NCBI RefSeq assembly: GCF_014646915.1
Contig: NZ_BMOE01000015.1
Span: 1 to 64,000 of the forward strand
Origin: Deinococcus aquiradiocola
GTDB taxonomy: Bacteria; Deinococcota; Deinococci; Deinococcales; Deinococcaceae
DNA: 64,000 bases
Direction: 5' to 3'
Shown here: positions 49,856-64,000 of the stretch, one piece after another
Numbering within the stretch: position 1 is the stretch's first letter
How the letters are laid out: the number at the start of each line of letters is the position of its first letter
The notes under the pieces: model-generated
Told to the model about the DNA's origin: nothing
Seen by the model: the letters and a program-made list of their open reading frames with translations, nothing else
The model's database searches: none
Made by a program: the position numbers and the translations under genes

Positions 49856-50155
49856 TCAGGCGAGCAGATTCTTCACGAAGAACACCACCGCCAGCCCCAG
49901 CAGCGCCACCAGGGCCGCCACGCTCAGCCTGCGGTCGCGGCGCCACGCGGCCACCGCCACCCACACGGCCGCCAGCACCGGCACCAGCATCACCCACCCG
50001 ACCGCCCACACCGCCAGCGCCGGGAACAGCACGGCCGCGCCGAGCGCCACCACCGCCACCCAGAAGCCCGCCGGGAACAGCCACGCGGGCAGGCCAGCCG
50101 TCTCCCCCGTCTGCGGGGCGGGCGTGAACGGAATGTTCTTCCGTTCGCCCGTCAC
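49856..50155 (-). CDS. Small membrane protein coupled to TauE/SafE permease
   Basis: Protein of 99 residues with three hydrophobic segments ([60 protein letters not shown]). No family recognised. Its ATG overlaps the stop of the upstream permease gene as ATGA, so it is translated from the same message and may be an accessory subunit. The ~150 bases between its end and the fadN promoter show nothing further. Confidence 0.65.
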   Translation of the reverse strand: MTGERKNIPFTPAPQTGETAGLPAWLFPAGFWVAVVALGAAVLFPALAVWAVGWVMLVPVLAAVWVAVAAWRRDRRLSVAALVALLGLAVVFFVKNLLA

Positions 50156-50916
50156 GCGGTCCCCCCGGCCACCCAGTACTTGTACAGCAGCTGCAGCGCC
50201 GTGAAGATCAGCAGCAGGCTGAAGAACAGCTTGAGGTTCTGCGCGCTGATCCGCGCCGCGAGGACCGTGCCGCCACGCGCGCCGACCAGCACGCCGAGCG
50301 CGACGGCGGCCGCCACGCGGTAGTCCAGCTGGCCGCTCGCGCTGTACACGAGCGCGTTCGCGACCGCCGTGAGCCCCATGATGAAGGTACTGGTCGCAAT
50401 GGCCTGCCGGATGGGAATGCCGCCCAGCAGGTTCATGACCGGCACCTGCACCGTCCCGCCCCCGATACCGAGCAGGCCGCTCATGACGCCCGAGAAGGTC
50501 ATGGCGGGCGGCACGAGCCGGCTCGGTTCGCGCTCCACCTCCACGCGCTTCAGGCCGCGCAGCAGGTTGTACGCGCTGTACAGCAGCAGCACTGCGAAGA
50601 CCGTCGCGACGACCCGGGCGGGCAGGCGCAGGCCCAGCCAGCTGCCCAGCACGCCGCCCAGAATGGTGTACGGCGACAGCAGGTACCCGGTCCGGGCGCG
50701 GATCAGGCCCTGCCGCAGGTACCCGGCCGTTCCGGCCAGCCCGACGGCCAGCACCCCGATCTGCGACACGGCGACCGCCTGTGTGATGCTGATCTTGTGC
50801 CCGAAGTAAGGGAGGACGAATTCCAGGGCGGGCACCACCACCACACCGCCGCCCAGGCCGAGAATGGCGCCCAGCACGCCGGCCAGGAGCCCGATCGCGA
50901 GCACTGCGAGTATCAC
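50152..50916 (-). CDS. TauE/SafE-family sulfite/organosulfonate permease
   Basis: Integral membrane protein of 254 residues with about eight helices in two repeats, each carrying the family glycine signature ([16 protein letters not shown] at the N-terminus, [20 protein letters not shown] in the second repeat). TauE/SafE proteins export sulfite or sulfoacetate or carry other anions; the substrate is unknown. The GTG start at 50916 follows TAGCGT by six bases, so the message is probably leaderless. Confidence 0.9.
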   Translation of the reverse strand: MILAVLAIGLLAGVLGAILGLGGGVVVVPALEFVLPYFGHKISITQAVAVSQIGVLAVGLAGTAGYLRQGLIRARTGYLLSPYTILGGVLGSWLGLRLPARVVATVFAVLLLYSAYNLLRGLKRVEVEREPSRLVPPAMTFSGVMSGLLGIGGGTVQVPVMNLLGGIPIRQAIATSTFIMGLTAVANALVYSASGQLDYRVAAAVALGVLVGARGGTVLAARISAQNLKLFFSLLLIFTALQLLYKYWVAGGTA

Positions 50917-50969
50917 CCGGTCACGCTAGCACGCCGCCCCGCCCGGCGTTCCGGCCGGGCGGGGCGCGC

Positions 50970-52289
50970 TCAGGGCTGCCGGACGGCCGTGCCCAGGCGG
51001 CCCTGCAGGGCCGCGAGCGCCGCCTGCAGCTGCCGGTCCTCGCCGCGCACGGTGAGCGCCTCGAGGTCCGGCGTGACCGGCAGGTCCGGCTGCAGGTGGT
51101 CCGGCAGGGGGTTCCCGCCCAGGTCGTAGGCGCGCAGGCTGGTGACGCTCATCACGCCGTGGTCCGGCAGCGGGTAGAAGTACACGCCGCTGTTCATGAC
51201 GCCCCGGCTCGGTTCGCCCACCAGCAGCGCGCCCGCCTGATGCGCGAAGTACCCGAACACCTCCGCGCACGACGCGGTGCTGGCGTCGATCAGGACGGCG
51301 GCCGGGCCGTGCCACAGGCCCCGCAGGTCCCCGCCGGGCCGGTCGAGCAGGTGCCGGACGCTGCTGCCCGGCATCGCCTGACCGTCGTACGCGGCGTACT
51401 CGGTGCTGGTGACGGGGGCCGTGTCGGCAGGGCGGCCCGGCTGCGGCGTGCGCGCCTGGTAGTACGCGGGCCGGAAGACGCTGGCGGCCTGCACGCACTG
51501 GTCGAGGCGGCCGCCGCCGTTGGCGCGCAGGTCCACCACCAGGGCGGCCGCGCCGCCCGCCTGCGCCTGCGCGAGCGCGCGGCGGAACAGGTCGGCGCTG
51601 TCGCCCGGCAGGAACGTCGGGTACTGGATGACGGCCACGCGGCCGCCCGGCACGTCGCGCCAGCCCAGGACCGGCACGTCCCGCGCCTTGAGGGGCGCGG
51701 TGGGGACGTTCAGGTCGCGGGGCGGCTGGCCGGGCTGCTGCACGCGCAGCGTGACGGGGTTCCCCTGACGTTCCAGGCGCACGAAGGCGATGGGATCGGC
51801 GCTGTCGCCCGCCGTGACGCTGCCGTTCACCTGCGTGACGAGGTCGAAGCGGTGCAGGCCGGCCGTGTCGGCGGGACTGCCGGGAAGGACGCCCACCACC
51901 AGCAGGCCGAGCGGGGTGCGCGTGACGCGCAGGCCGGTACGGGGCACGGTCAGGTCCTCCTGCACCTCGCGCAGGCGTTCGGCGCCCTCGGCGTCACGGA
52001 TGCCGGTGTGCTCGTCGTGCAGCTGCGCGAGCATGTCCTTGACGACCGCGCGGCCCTCACTGTAGTCGCAGGTGTCGCCGAGCGGCGCGCAGCGCGCGTC
52101 GAGGACGGTCCGGTACTGCTGCACCAGGGCGGGCCGGTCGGTGGTGGACCAGCCGTAGTATTCGCCCAGGAGCAGGCTGCTGGCCTTCTGGAAGAGGTCG
52201 GTGGCGGGGCTCGCGAGGGCGGGCCCGCTGAGGGTCAGGCCAGCCAGCAGCCCGCGCAGCAGCGGCGCGGCGAATCTGAGGGGGGGCAC
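50970..52289 (-). CDS. Exported S41-family peptidase (C-terminal processing type)
   Basis: Exported protein of 439 residues. A signal peptide (LLRGLLAGLTLSGPALA) precedes a helical N-terminal region, a PDZ domain (about 115-185, TGLRVTRTPLGLLVVGVLPG) and the S41 catalytic domain. The oxyanion strand is VVDLRANGGGRLDQC and the nucleophile Ser lies in LIDASTASCAEVF. The lysine that completes the usual Ser-Lys dyad is not seen where GxxTxGK is expected; instead there is VGEPSRGVMN. The enzyme may therefore use another base or be inactive. TAAACT precedes the GTG start by seven bases. Confidence 0.85.
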   Translation of the reverse strand: MPPLRFAAPLLRGLLAGLTLSGPALASPATDLFQKASSLLLGEYYGWSTTDRPALVQQYRTVLDARCAPLGDTCDYSEGRAVVKDMLAQLHDEHTGIRDAEGAERLREVQEDLTVPRTGLRVTRTPLGLLVVGVLPGSPADTAGLHRFDLVTQVNGSVTAGDSADPIAFVRLERQGNPVTLRVQQPGQPPRDLNVPTAPLKARDVPVLGWRDVPGGRVAVIQYPTFLPGDSADLFRRALAQAQAGGAAALVVDLRANGGGRLDQCVQAASVFRPAYYQARTPQPGRPADTAPVTSTEYAAYDGQAMPGSSVRHLLDRPGGDLRGLWHGPAAVLIDASTASCAEVFGYFAHQAGALLVGEPSRGVMNSGVYFYPLPDHGVMSVTSLRAYDLGGNPLPDHLQPDLPVTPDLEALTVRGEDRQLQAALAALQGRLGTAVRQP

Positions 52290-52367
52290 ACGAGAAGTTT
52301 AGCGTTCCTTGAGGCTTTGCCGGATGAGCGGCGGGCCGCCCCACATGAGGCGCGGCCCGCGCTCAGG

Positions 52368-53384
52368 TCAGAGCGGGCCTTCCTGCACGACGATCTTTTC
52401 CAGCATCGCCACCAGCCTCGGGTCGAGCGCCTTGCCGGACTGCGCCTGCACGCGCTTCACGTCCCCCAGGCGCACGTAGGCGTTCGCGACTGCCACGAGC
52501 CGCGCGTACAGCGGGATGTCCTCGCCGGTCAGGCGGTCCGGTTCGCCCTGCCCGTCCCAGCGTTCGTGGTGGTGCCGCACGCCGCGCTCCGCCTCGCTGA
52601 GCGCCGTGACGCCCTGCAGCAGGTTCGCGCCGACCAGCGCGTGCCCGCTCTCGCCCTGGATCTTGCCGACGTCGTGCAGCGTCGCGGCGTACCACACCTC
52701 GTCCAGCTCGCGGCCCGCCAGTCCGATGCCGCGCCCCAGGCGCACGGCCACGTCCGCCACGGACCGCGCGTGCCCCAGCGAGTCGAAGTCGCGGCTCTCC
52801 ATCGCCTCGATCACGGTGGCCGTGATGTGCTTGGCCGCCTGCCGCCACTCGTCCCGCCCGTCGATCAGGCCCATCAGCGGACCGACGGCCGCCGCGAAGC
52901 GCCCCACCGCCTCCTGCTGTCCGGGCGCGATGGCGCCGCCCTCCGGCCGGTCGAGCAGCAGCGCGCCCAGGTGCCGCCCACGGTCCACGATCGGCACCAC
53001 CAGCGACAGGCCCACGCCGCGCATCCCGGCCTGATCGAGCAGCTCCGTCACGTCCGGGCCGTTCGCGTCGTACAGTTCGCGCGCGCCGCCCTCCAGCAGC
53101 CGCATGCGGCCCGCCGACCACGGCCCGCTCAGGGTCACGCCCATCAGGTCGCGCGGGTAGCCGAGCACGGCCCCCACGCGGTCCTGACCGCGCCGCAGGA
53201 TGCCCAGGCCGTGCACGCGCCCCCCGACCAGCGAGGCCGTGTACGCCAGCGCACCGTCCAGCACGCTCTCCTGGGTGGGTCTGGCAAGCAGTTCGGCCAG
53301 CACGCGGCTGACGTCGCTCTCACTGGTGGACGCAGCGGGAGCGGGTGCGGGAGGGGCGGCCGGAACTGGTTTACGCTTGAACAC
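52368..53384 (-). CDS. GAF plus HD-GYP-like phosphodiesterase with altered GYP motif
   Basis: Signalling protein of 338 residues. A short Pro-rich N-terminus leads to a GAF-type sensor domain (about 25-170) and a C-terminal HD domain. Metal ligands are His205 in [15 protein letters not shown] (His237-Asp238) and [10 protein letters not shown] (272-274). The signature GYP is replaced by GEP (280-282), so cyclic-di-GMP hydrolysis is uncertain. TATACT lies nine bases before GTG 53384, giving a leaderless start; upstream in-frame codons precede the promoter. It lies near a GGDEF-EAL gene. Confidence 0.82.
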   Translation of the reverse strand: MFKRKPVPAAPPAPAPAASTSESDVSRVLAELLARPTQESVLDGALAYTASLVGGRVHGLGILRRGQDRVGAVLGYPRDLMGVTLSGPWSAGRMRLLEGGARELYDANGPDVTELLDQAGMRGVGLSLVVPIVDRGRHLGALLLDRPEGGAIAPGQQEAVGRFAAAVGPLMGLIDGRDEWRQAAKHITATVIEAMESRDFDSLGHARSVADVAVRLGRGIGLAGRELDEVWYAATLHDVGKIQGESGHALVGANLLQGVTALSEAERGVRHHHERWDGQGEPDRLTGEDIPLYARLVAVANAYVRLGDVKRVQAQSGKALDPRLVAMLEKIVVQEGPL

Positions 53385-53516
53385 GTTACCGTCAGTATAG
53401 AGCGCCGGGCCGCGCCGCACTGTCTCGTCTGCGTCAGCCGGAACCTTCATGTCGGCGGGCGCAGGCCACCCGCCGTCACGGTGGGCGGGCAGCCCGGAGG
53501 GTATGCTGGGCCTCCG

Positions 53517-54248
<732 letters not shown>

Positions 54249-54275
54249 CGGCCCGGCGCGGGCAGGCGGCGGCCA

Positions 54276-56687
54276 TCAGCCGGGACGCGGGGCGGGGACG
54301 GGCAGCTTCAGGGCTTCGGCCTCCTCCAGCGGCTGCCCGAACAGGTAGCCCTGACCGAGCCGGAAGCCCAGGCGCCGAAGGGCCTCGCACTGCTCGGGCG
54401 TCTCGATGCCTTCGGCCACCACGGCGAGGTTCAGGTCGCGGGCCATGGCGAGCATGGCGCGCAGCACCGCCTCGCTGCGCGGGTCGTGCAGGCTGGTCTT
54501 CAGGAAGAACCGGTCGAGCTTGACCTTCTGGATGGGCAGACTGCACAGCACCGCGAGGCTGGAGTGCCCCGTCCCGAAATCGTCGAGCGTGATCCAGACG
54601 CCGTGCGCGTGCAGCTGCGCGAGGCGCTCCGTGGCACCCGCGAGGTCGCGCAGCACCGCCGTCTCCGTGACCTCCAGCTCCAGCTGGGACGGCTGCACCC
54701 CGGAGCGCTGCAGGGCGTTCAGCACGGTCGTCACGAGGTCGTCGTCTCCCAGCTGCGCGGCGCTTACGTTGACGGCCACGCGCAGGCCCGGCTGGCGGCG
54801 CGCGAACTCCAGGGCGGCGTCCAGCACCCACGTTCCGAGGGCGTGAATGCGGCCGTTCTCCTCCGCCAGCGGAATGAAGGCGAACGGCGCGACCTCGCCC
54901 AGCTCCGGGCTGTTCCAGCGCAGCAGCGCCTCCACGTTCGCGACGACGGGCGACACGCCGGGCCGCGCCTCGTCCAGCGCCACGATCACCTGATACACGA
55001 GGCGCAGTTCCTGCCGTTCGATGGCCGTTTCGAGCGCGTGTTCCAGCCGGATGCGTTCCTCGACGCTCGCGAGGAGCGCCGGGTCGAACGGCACGATGGG
55101 CAGACCCGTGCGTTTCGCTTCGTACATGGCGACGTCCGCCTCCCGCAGCAGCGTCACCCAGGCGTCCTGCCCGACCATGCCGGACCGGGCGGCCACGCCG
55201 AGCCCCGTCAGGCCGGCCGAACCGCTCAGGCGCACCTCGCCTGCACCCGTCGCGATGGGCGTCGTGAGGGCCTGCAGGACGGGCAGGAGGGTCCTCGCGG
55301 CCACCTGTGGGCCCTGCGGAAGCAGCACCGCGAACTCGTCGCCGCCCAGCCGGGCCACCACGCCCTGCGCCGAGAGTCGCCGCGCGAGCCTGCCTGCCAC
55401 CGCCTGCAGCACCTCGTCCCCCACATGGTGCCCGAGCGTGTCGTTGACGTTCTTGAAGTGGTTCAGGTCGATGAGCGCCACGCTGAGCGGCAGGCCCTGC
55501 TCCAGCCGCATCATGACGCGCTCCGAGAACAGCTGCCGGTTGGGGAGGCCGGTCAGGTCGTCGTGCTGCGCCTGCCACACCAGCCGTTCGCGTCCACTGT
55601 CGATCTCGTCGAGAAAGCCGTTGAAGGCCATCCCCAGATGATCGAGTTCGTCCTGGCCACGGACAGGCAGGCGTTCGCGCTGCTCCGGCGGGCGGGAGAG
55701 GAGCGTGGTGACGGGCAGGTCGTTCAGGTGCCGGATCACGCGCTGGTACACGGCGAGCCGCGCGAGCACCTGCGTTTCGAGCAGGTGCGCGGTGAGCAGC
55801 GCGAAGAGCACCATCGCGGCGCCTGTCGCGAGCAGCACGGCGAGCGCGGTGGACACCCCGATCAGGTGCGTGCCGCGGTCGTCGGTGACGCGCAGCAGCA
55901 GGGACGGCTGGCCGTTCAGGTCGTTCAGGACGGTGCGGCCCTGGATGCTGTGGCGGTCCTGCACGTGCACCGTCACGCCGGACCCTTCCGACAGGGCGGA
56001 CGTGCCCGGCTGGGGGATCAGGTCCAGCGTGAGCTGCAGGTTCTGCCGGTACATCGTGACGACGCGCGGCGTGATCTGACGGGCCATCAGGATCACGCCG
56101 CGCACGGGGCCACGCTCGTCGCTGTGCGTGACGGGCCGCAGCGTGACCAGCCACGTCTCGCCCGGCTGTCCGGCCCTGGCAGGCAGGTACACGAAGCCCT
56201 CCCGGTGCGTGCCGGGGCGGTCCAGTGCGGCGAGCGTGCCGGGCTTCACGACCGCACCGAGCAGGCGGTCGCTGGGCGGACTCTCCTGGCGGCGCTGCAG
56301 GTCGTAGCCGCGGCGGCTGATGACCCGCCCGTCCAGGGCCACGTACGCGAGCAGGTTGAGGTCCATCGACTGGTACGTGCCCGGCACGAAATTCGAGGTC
56401 TCGAAGGCGCGGCGCCCCGTCTGCACGTAGGTGTACGCGTCGTCCCACACGGCCCAGTTGATGGCGAGCCGCGCGAGGTCCGTCACCTGCGACTGCAGGT
56501 ACGTGGCGGCACGGCGCGTGTCGCGCTCCGTCTGCTGCGCCTCCTGCCGGTCGAAGAGCGCCACGACGGCAGGCTGCAGCAGGAAGGCCAGGACCGCCAG
56601 ACAGACGCCTCCCAGCGCCAGCAGGCCCAGCAGCACCCGCGTGCGGATGCTGTCTGGTTCTCGCCACTTGCGCCTGTGCCAAGTCAT
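54276..56687 (-). CDS. CHASE4-type membrane GGDEF-EAL protein
   Basis: Cyclic-di-GMP signalling protein of 803 residues. A membrane helix (about 18-45), a ~230-residue extracytoplasmic sensor resembling CHASE4 (with WAVWDDAYTYVQTG), a second helix (about 276-300) and a HAMP-like segment precede the catalytic part. The cyclase motif GGDEF is intact (448-452). The EAL domain is intact at EALLRW (586-591), with later DDFGTGHSSLAVL. The RxxD inhibitory site before GGDEF is absent. Both activities are possible. AAGGTG precedes the ATG. Confidence 0.92.
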   Translation of the reverse strand: MTWHRRKWREPDSIRTRVLLGLLALGGVCLAVLAFLLQPAVVALFDRQEAQQTERDTRRAATYLQSQVTDLARLAINWAVWDDAYTYVQTGRRAFETSNFVPGTYQSMDLNLLAYVALDGRVISRRGYDLQRRQESPPSDRLLGAVVKPGTLAALDRPGTHREGFVYLPARAGQPGETWLVTLRPVTHSDERGPVRGVILMARQITPRVVTMYRQNLQLTLDLIPQPGTSALSEGSGVTVHVQDRHSIQGRTVLNDLNGQPSLLLRVTDDRGTHLIGVSTALAVLLATGAAMVLFALLTAHLLETQVLARLAVYQRVIRHLNDLPVTTLLSRPPEQRERLPVRGQDELDHLGMAFNGFLDEIDSGRERLVWQAQHDDLTGLPNRQLFSERVMMRLEQGLPLSVALIDLNHFKNVNDTLGHHVGDEVLQAVAGRLARRLSAQGVVARLGGDEFAVLLPQGPQVAARTLLPVLQALTTPIATGAGEVRLSGSAGLTGLGVAARSGMVGQDAWVTLLREADVAMYEAKRTGLPIVPFDPALLASVEERIRLEHALETAIERQELRLVYQVIVALDEARPGVSPVVANVEALLRWNSPELGEVAPFAFIPLAEENGRIHALGTWVLDAALEFARRQPGLRVAVNVSAAQLGDDDLVTTVLNALQRSGVQPSQLELEVTETAVLRDLAGATERLAQLHAHGVWITLDDFGTGHSSLAVLCSLPIQKVKLDRFFLKTSLHDPRSEAVLRAMLAMARDLNLAVVAEGIETPEQCEALRRLGFRLGQGYLFGQPLEEAEALKLPVPAPRPG

Positions 56688-56786
56688 GCCAGTTTCACCT
56701 TAACGGCCCGGTTCTCGCAACAGTCTGACGGGAGGAGGACACCTTCGCAGGTTCAGGCTTTCGTAAAGGCTGCGGGCATGCATGAG

Positions 56787-56820
56787 GCAGCGGGACGCTC
56801 CCTCCGGAGCGTCCCGCTGC
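56787..56820 (-). terminator. Terminator of etfBA
   Basis: Perfect 15-bp stem GCAGCGGGACGCTCC (56787-56801) / GGAGCGTCCCGCTGC (56806-56820) with a 4-base loop, located 22 bases after the etfA stop. Confidence 0.75.
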
Positions 56821-56841
56821 CAGTCTGCGCGGCCGGTCCGT

Positions 56842-57791
<950 letters not shown>

Positions 57792-57792
<1 letters not shown>

Positions 57793-58550
57793 TACGCGAT
57801 CACCTTCGCTTCGTTGCGCAGCAGGTTCAGCAGTTCGCTGGCGGCCGCGGACGGGTCTTTGCCGTCGATGAGCTTGTTGAGGCGGGCGCGGCTCTGGATC
57901 TCGGCGCCCACGAACTGCACGCTGGGGACCGCGCCGTACGTGTCGAGCGTGTCCTTGCGGAGTTCCTTCTTCTTGGCCTTCATGATGTTCGGCAGCGTCG
58001 GGTAGCGCGGCTCGTTGAGGCCCTGCTGGGTGCTCACCACGGCCGGGAGGGGCGCCTGGAAGCTCTCGTTGCCTTCGTCCACGTCGTGGCGGCCCGTGAT
58101 CTGCGCGCCGTCCACCTTGAGTTCGTTGACCCAGGTGAGCTGCGGCCACCCGAGGCGTTCGGCAGTCGCAGCGCCCAGCGCCTGCGAGTCCCAGTCGGCC
58201 TCCTGTCCGCCCACCAGGATGAGCTGCACACCCTCCTGCTGCGCCACCTGCGCCACCACGCGGCTGAGCGCCACGGCGTCCAGGCGGGTGTCCGTCTCGA
58301 CGTGCACGGCGCGGTCGGCGCCCATGGCGAGTGCGGTGCGCAGGGCGTCCTCACTGCGTTTGGGTCCCACGGCGAGCGCGACGACTTCCTCGACGCCGCC
58401 CGCCTCGCGCAGGCGCAGGGCTTCCTCCACGCCGTACTCGTCCATGCCGTCCATCACCAGGGTCGTGCCTTCCAGGTCCACCGCCGTGCCGCTTACCTTC
58501 ACACGCGCCTCGGCGTCCGGCACCTGCCGAACCAGCGTCAATATCTTCAT
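57792..58550 (-). CDS. etfB: Electron transfer flavoprotein beta subunit
   Basis: ETF beta of 252 residues. It begins [20 protein letters not shown], with the AMP-binding adenine region [14 protein letters not shown], the [20 protein letters not shown] block and the family signature [30 protein letters not shown] precedes the ATG at 58550; six extra in-frame codons from an upstream GTG are unlikely given this site. Expression is probably controlled by the ACTGAGT operator upstream. Confidence 0.96.
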
Positions 58551-58579
58551 GCGTCCTCCTGTCGTCACAGACTAGCTTA

Positions 58580-58600
58580 TTGAACTGAGTCCAATTTTAG
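58580..58600 (-). promoter_or_regulatory. etfBA promoter with palindromic operator
   Basis: TTGAACTGAGTCCAA (58580-58594) is a near-perfect 15-bp palindrome centred on G and lies just downstream of a minus-strand TAAAAT -10 box (58594-58599) with TTGCGG about 19 bases further up. The core ACTGAGT also appears before fadN and an acyl-CoA dehydrogenase gene. Confidence 0.65.
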
Positions 58601-58645
58601 CACAGGGCTCACGTCCGGCCGCAACCCCCACCGCTATCCTGCAGC

Positions 58646-59104
58646 ATGCCCCTCGCCGAAGCCCTCATCGAACGCGCCGACCTGCAGAAACGCGCCCTGC
58701 AACTCCAGGCCCGCCTCCACACCAACGCCAAAACCCAGGAAGGCGAAACGCCCGCCGAAGACCCCGCCGAACTCCTGACGGAACTGATGGGCCTCTACGA
58801 CCGCCTCGACACCCTCATCGCCCGCATCCACCGCAGCAACATGGCGGCCCGCCTGCCGGACGGCCGCACCCTCACCGACGCCCTCGCCCACCGCGAAGTC
58901 CTCGACCTGCGCCTCACCGCCCTGCGCGGCGTCACCGAAGCCGCCAGCATCCAGCAGACCCGCCAGACCCGCTCCGAACTGCGCTACGTGTCACACCTCC
59001 CCGTCCGCGACCTGCAGGCCCAGACCGACCGCCTCGCCCGCGAACGCCGCAAACTCGAAACCCTGATCCAGCAGACCAACTGGCAAAGCCCCCTCCTCGA
59101 CTGA
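58646..59104 (+). CDS. DIP1984-family protein
   Basis: Protein of 152 residues with the DIP1984/septicolysin-family pattern: MPLAEALIERADLQKRALQL at the N-terminus, then MGLYDRLDTLIARIHRSNMA and a C-terminal helical part ending RKLETLIQQTNWQSPL. The role is unknown; the family is all-alpha and cytoplasmic. TATCCT (58635-58640) lies five bases before the ATG (leaderless). A hairpin terminator lies ~200 bases downstream. Confidence 0.85.
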   Translation: MPLAEALIERADLQKRALQLQARLHTNAKTQEGETPAEDPAELLTELMGLYDRLDTLIARIHRSNMAARLPDGRTLTDALAHREVLDLRLTALRGVTEAASIQQTRQTRSELRYVSHLPVRDLQAQTDRLARERRKLETLIQQTNWQSPLLD

Positions 59105-59300
59105 ACCCGCACACCCCGCCCGCGCTACAGTCAGGACGCCGGACGTCCGGGCGAGCGCCAGCCCAGCCTGCGGGCCAAGCAGGCACCCTGAGGAGCCGGG
59201 GCGGCTCCACCCCCTCACCCACCCCGCCCAGCACCCCTCACCCCGGCACGACGCACCACGCACCCCTCACCACCACGGCACTGACGGACCACCGGCAACA

Positions 59301-59335
59301 CTCGGGGCGACCTCTGATTCAGAAGTCGCCCCGAG
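59301..59335. terminator. Hairpin between DIP1984 gene and repeat block
   Basis: Stem CTCGGGGCGAC (59301-59311) / GTCGCCCCGAG (59325-59335), with an inner TCTGA/TTCAGA pair in the loop. The region 59105-59300 shows no gene. Confidence 0.6.
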
Positions 59336-59359
59336 CACTGTCACCCACCCTCCCCGGCA

Positions 59360-59557
59360 ACCGGGACGGCCCGGTACGCCTGACGCTGCTCGCTCCGCTC
59401 GGCCCTGCGGGCGGCGGTTATTTCGGCGCACCGGGGCGGCCCGGTACGCCTGCCGCTGCTCGCTCCGCTCGGCCCTGCGGGCGGCGGTTATTTCGGCGCA
59501 CCGGGGCGGCCCGGTACGCCTGCCGCTGCTCGCTCCGCTCGGCCCTGCGGGCGGCGG

Positions 59558-59564
<7 letters not shown>
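59360..59564. repeat. Three 70-bp tandem repeats at acyl-CoA dehydrogenase stop
   Basis: Near-identical units with period 70 (GGCCCTGCGG at 59401, 59471 and 59541), the leftmost with two substitutions. Each unit contains GGCGGTTATTTC, so each carries the final Lys codon and stop of the acyl-CoA dehydrogenase; the rightmost is the real stop (59558-59560). On the minus strand the units lie immediately downstream of the gene. Confidence 0.85.
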
Positions 59565-60697
<1,133 letters not shown>

Positions 60698-60759
60698 GCG
60701 TGCCTCCGGGGAGCAGGGCTGAGCAGGCCCGTGGGGTGCCTGACAAACGCTCGCTCGTT

Positions 60760-60777
60760 TTGACTGAGTACAAAATA
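60760..60777 (-). promoter_or_regulatory. Acyl-CoA dehydrogenase promoter with ACTGAGT box
   Basis: ACTGAGT (60763-60769), flanked by TTTTG and CAAAA, lies beside a minus-strand TATTTT box (60772-60777). Third occurrence of the motif shared with fadN and etfB. Confidence 0.55.
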
Positions 60778-60834
60778 ACAGGTTCCGGGCCTCCACAGTG
60801 AAGCCCCGCCACCACCCCCCCGCCCGCACGAACG

Positions 60835-60867
60835 GCAGCGCCCCCGGCCGAAACCTGGGGGCGCTGC
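60835..60867 (-). terminator. Terminator after nucleotidase gene
   Basis: Stem GCAGCGCCCCC (60835-60845) / GGGGGCGCTGC (60857-60867), 11-base loop, 22 bases after the stop. Confidence 0.65.
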
Positions 60868-60889
60868 ATGGGTCCTGCCGGAAGCGCTC

Positions 60890-62599
<1,710 letters not shown>

Positions 62600-62781
62600 A
62601 GGTCCTCCTCATCTTGAAGCCGGGGTGTCAGGGGTGTGCCCGCGCGGTCGTCCGGCGCGGGTGAACCCGGAATGTCGGCCAGGGGTTCAGCGTAACGCAG
62701 GTGACAGTCCACGCCAGCATTGAGACAGCCTTCATGTGCAGCTCATGCCGGGGGCAGTGCGGGACTTCACCGGGAACGGGG

Positions 62782-63981
<1,200 letters not shown>

Positions 63982-64000
63982 GCCGTCAGTCTAGCGGCCC

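Overview
The window reads as a chromosomal segment of a Deinococcus-type bacterium (inference). The evidence is a very high G+C content with long spurious frames on both strands; many genes with a TANNNT -10 box only 5-9 bases before the start codon (leaderless mRNAs, well known in Deinococcus); SpoVS in a housekeeping setting; a LysK-type hydrolase of the LysW-dependent lysine pathway; and a three-gene bc-type complex with a membrane-anchored cytochrome c. Nearly all of the sequence is ordinary chromosomal coding. I see no rRNA, tRNA, CRISPR array, prophage or intact insertion sequence.

Layout. 0-4.8 kb: 5' end of ftsH, a lipoprotein, an S4-domain RNA-binding protein, zapE, then a queuosine-precursor-transporter/QueF-like pair and a degenerate Nudix protein. 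4.9-8.5 kb: a UPF0489/arginase-like unknown, a secreted DUF3298-like protein and rimO, whose stop codon abuts a small inverted-repeat element. 9-12 kb: cytochrome c, Rieske and cytochrome b operon. 12-16.3 kb: class A beta-lactamase-like hydrolase, NarL-type regulator, CDGSH protein, rlmH and small unknowns. 16.3-22.5 kb: rsmI, pfkA, a dGTPase, a VWA/MoxR pair and spoVS. 23-30.3 kb: gltB, tyrA, a methyltransferase broken by the second copy of the inverted-repeat element, and an F420-reductase-like oxidoreductase. 30.3-38.9 kb: an AEC transporter, a methyltransferase, typA, a proline-rich membrane protein coupled to lysK, and small proteins. 39-42.6 kb: ftsE-ftsX-envC-like divisome operon, then rpsP. 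42.6-44.6 kb: HAD phosphatase, helix-hairpin-helix protein, NmrA-like protein.

44.7-64 kb is a fatty-acid beta-oxidation region broken by unrelated genes: fadN, an alpha/beta hydrolase and fadA; etfB-etfA; and two acyl-CoA dehydrogenases. Three of its promoters (fadN, etfBA and one acyl-CoA dehydrogenase) share an ACT[G/C]AGT motif flanked by TTG/CAA sequence, which looks like a common repressor site. Between them lie a TauE/SafE permease pair, an S41 peptidase, an HD-GYP-like protein, a cysteine-cluster protein, a large CHASE4-type GGDEF-EAL protein and a 5'-nucleotidase lipoprotein.

The most unusual features are (i) a TIR-bounded, hairpin-rich element present as a 225-bp and a 125-bp copy with target-site-like TNA flanks, one copy disrupting a methyltransferase; (ii) short leaderless upstream ORFs whose stop codons overlap the next start as ATGA, upstream of tyrA, ftsE and a membrane protein; (iii) the shared beta-oxidation operator; and (iv) a threefold 70-bp tandem repeat at an acyl-CoA dehydrogenase stop codon.
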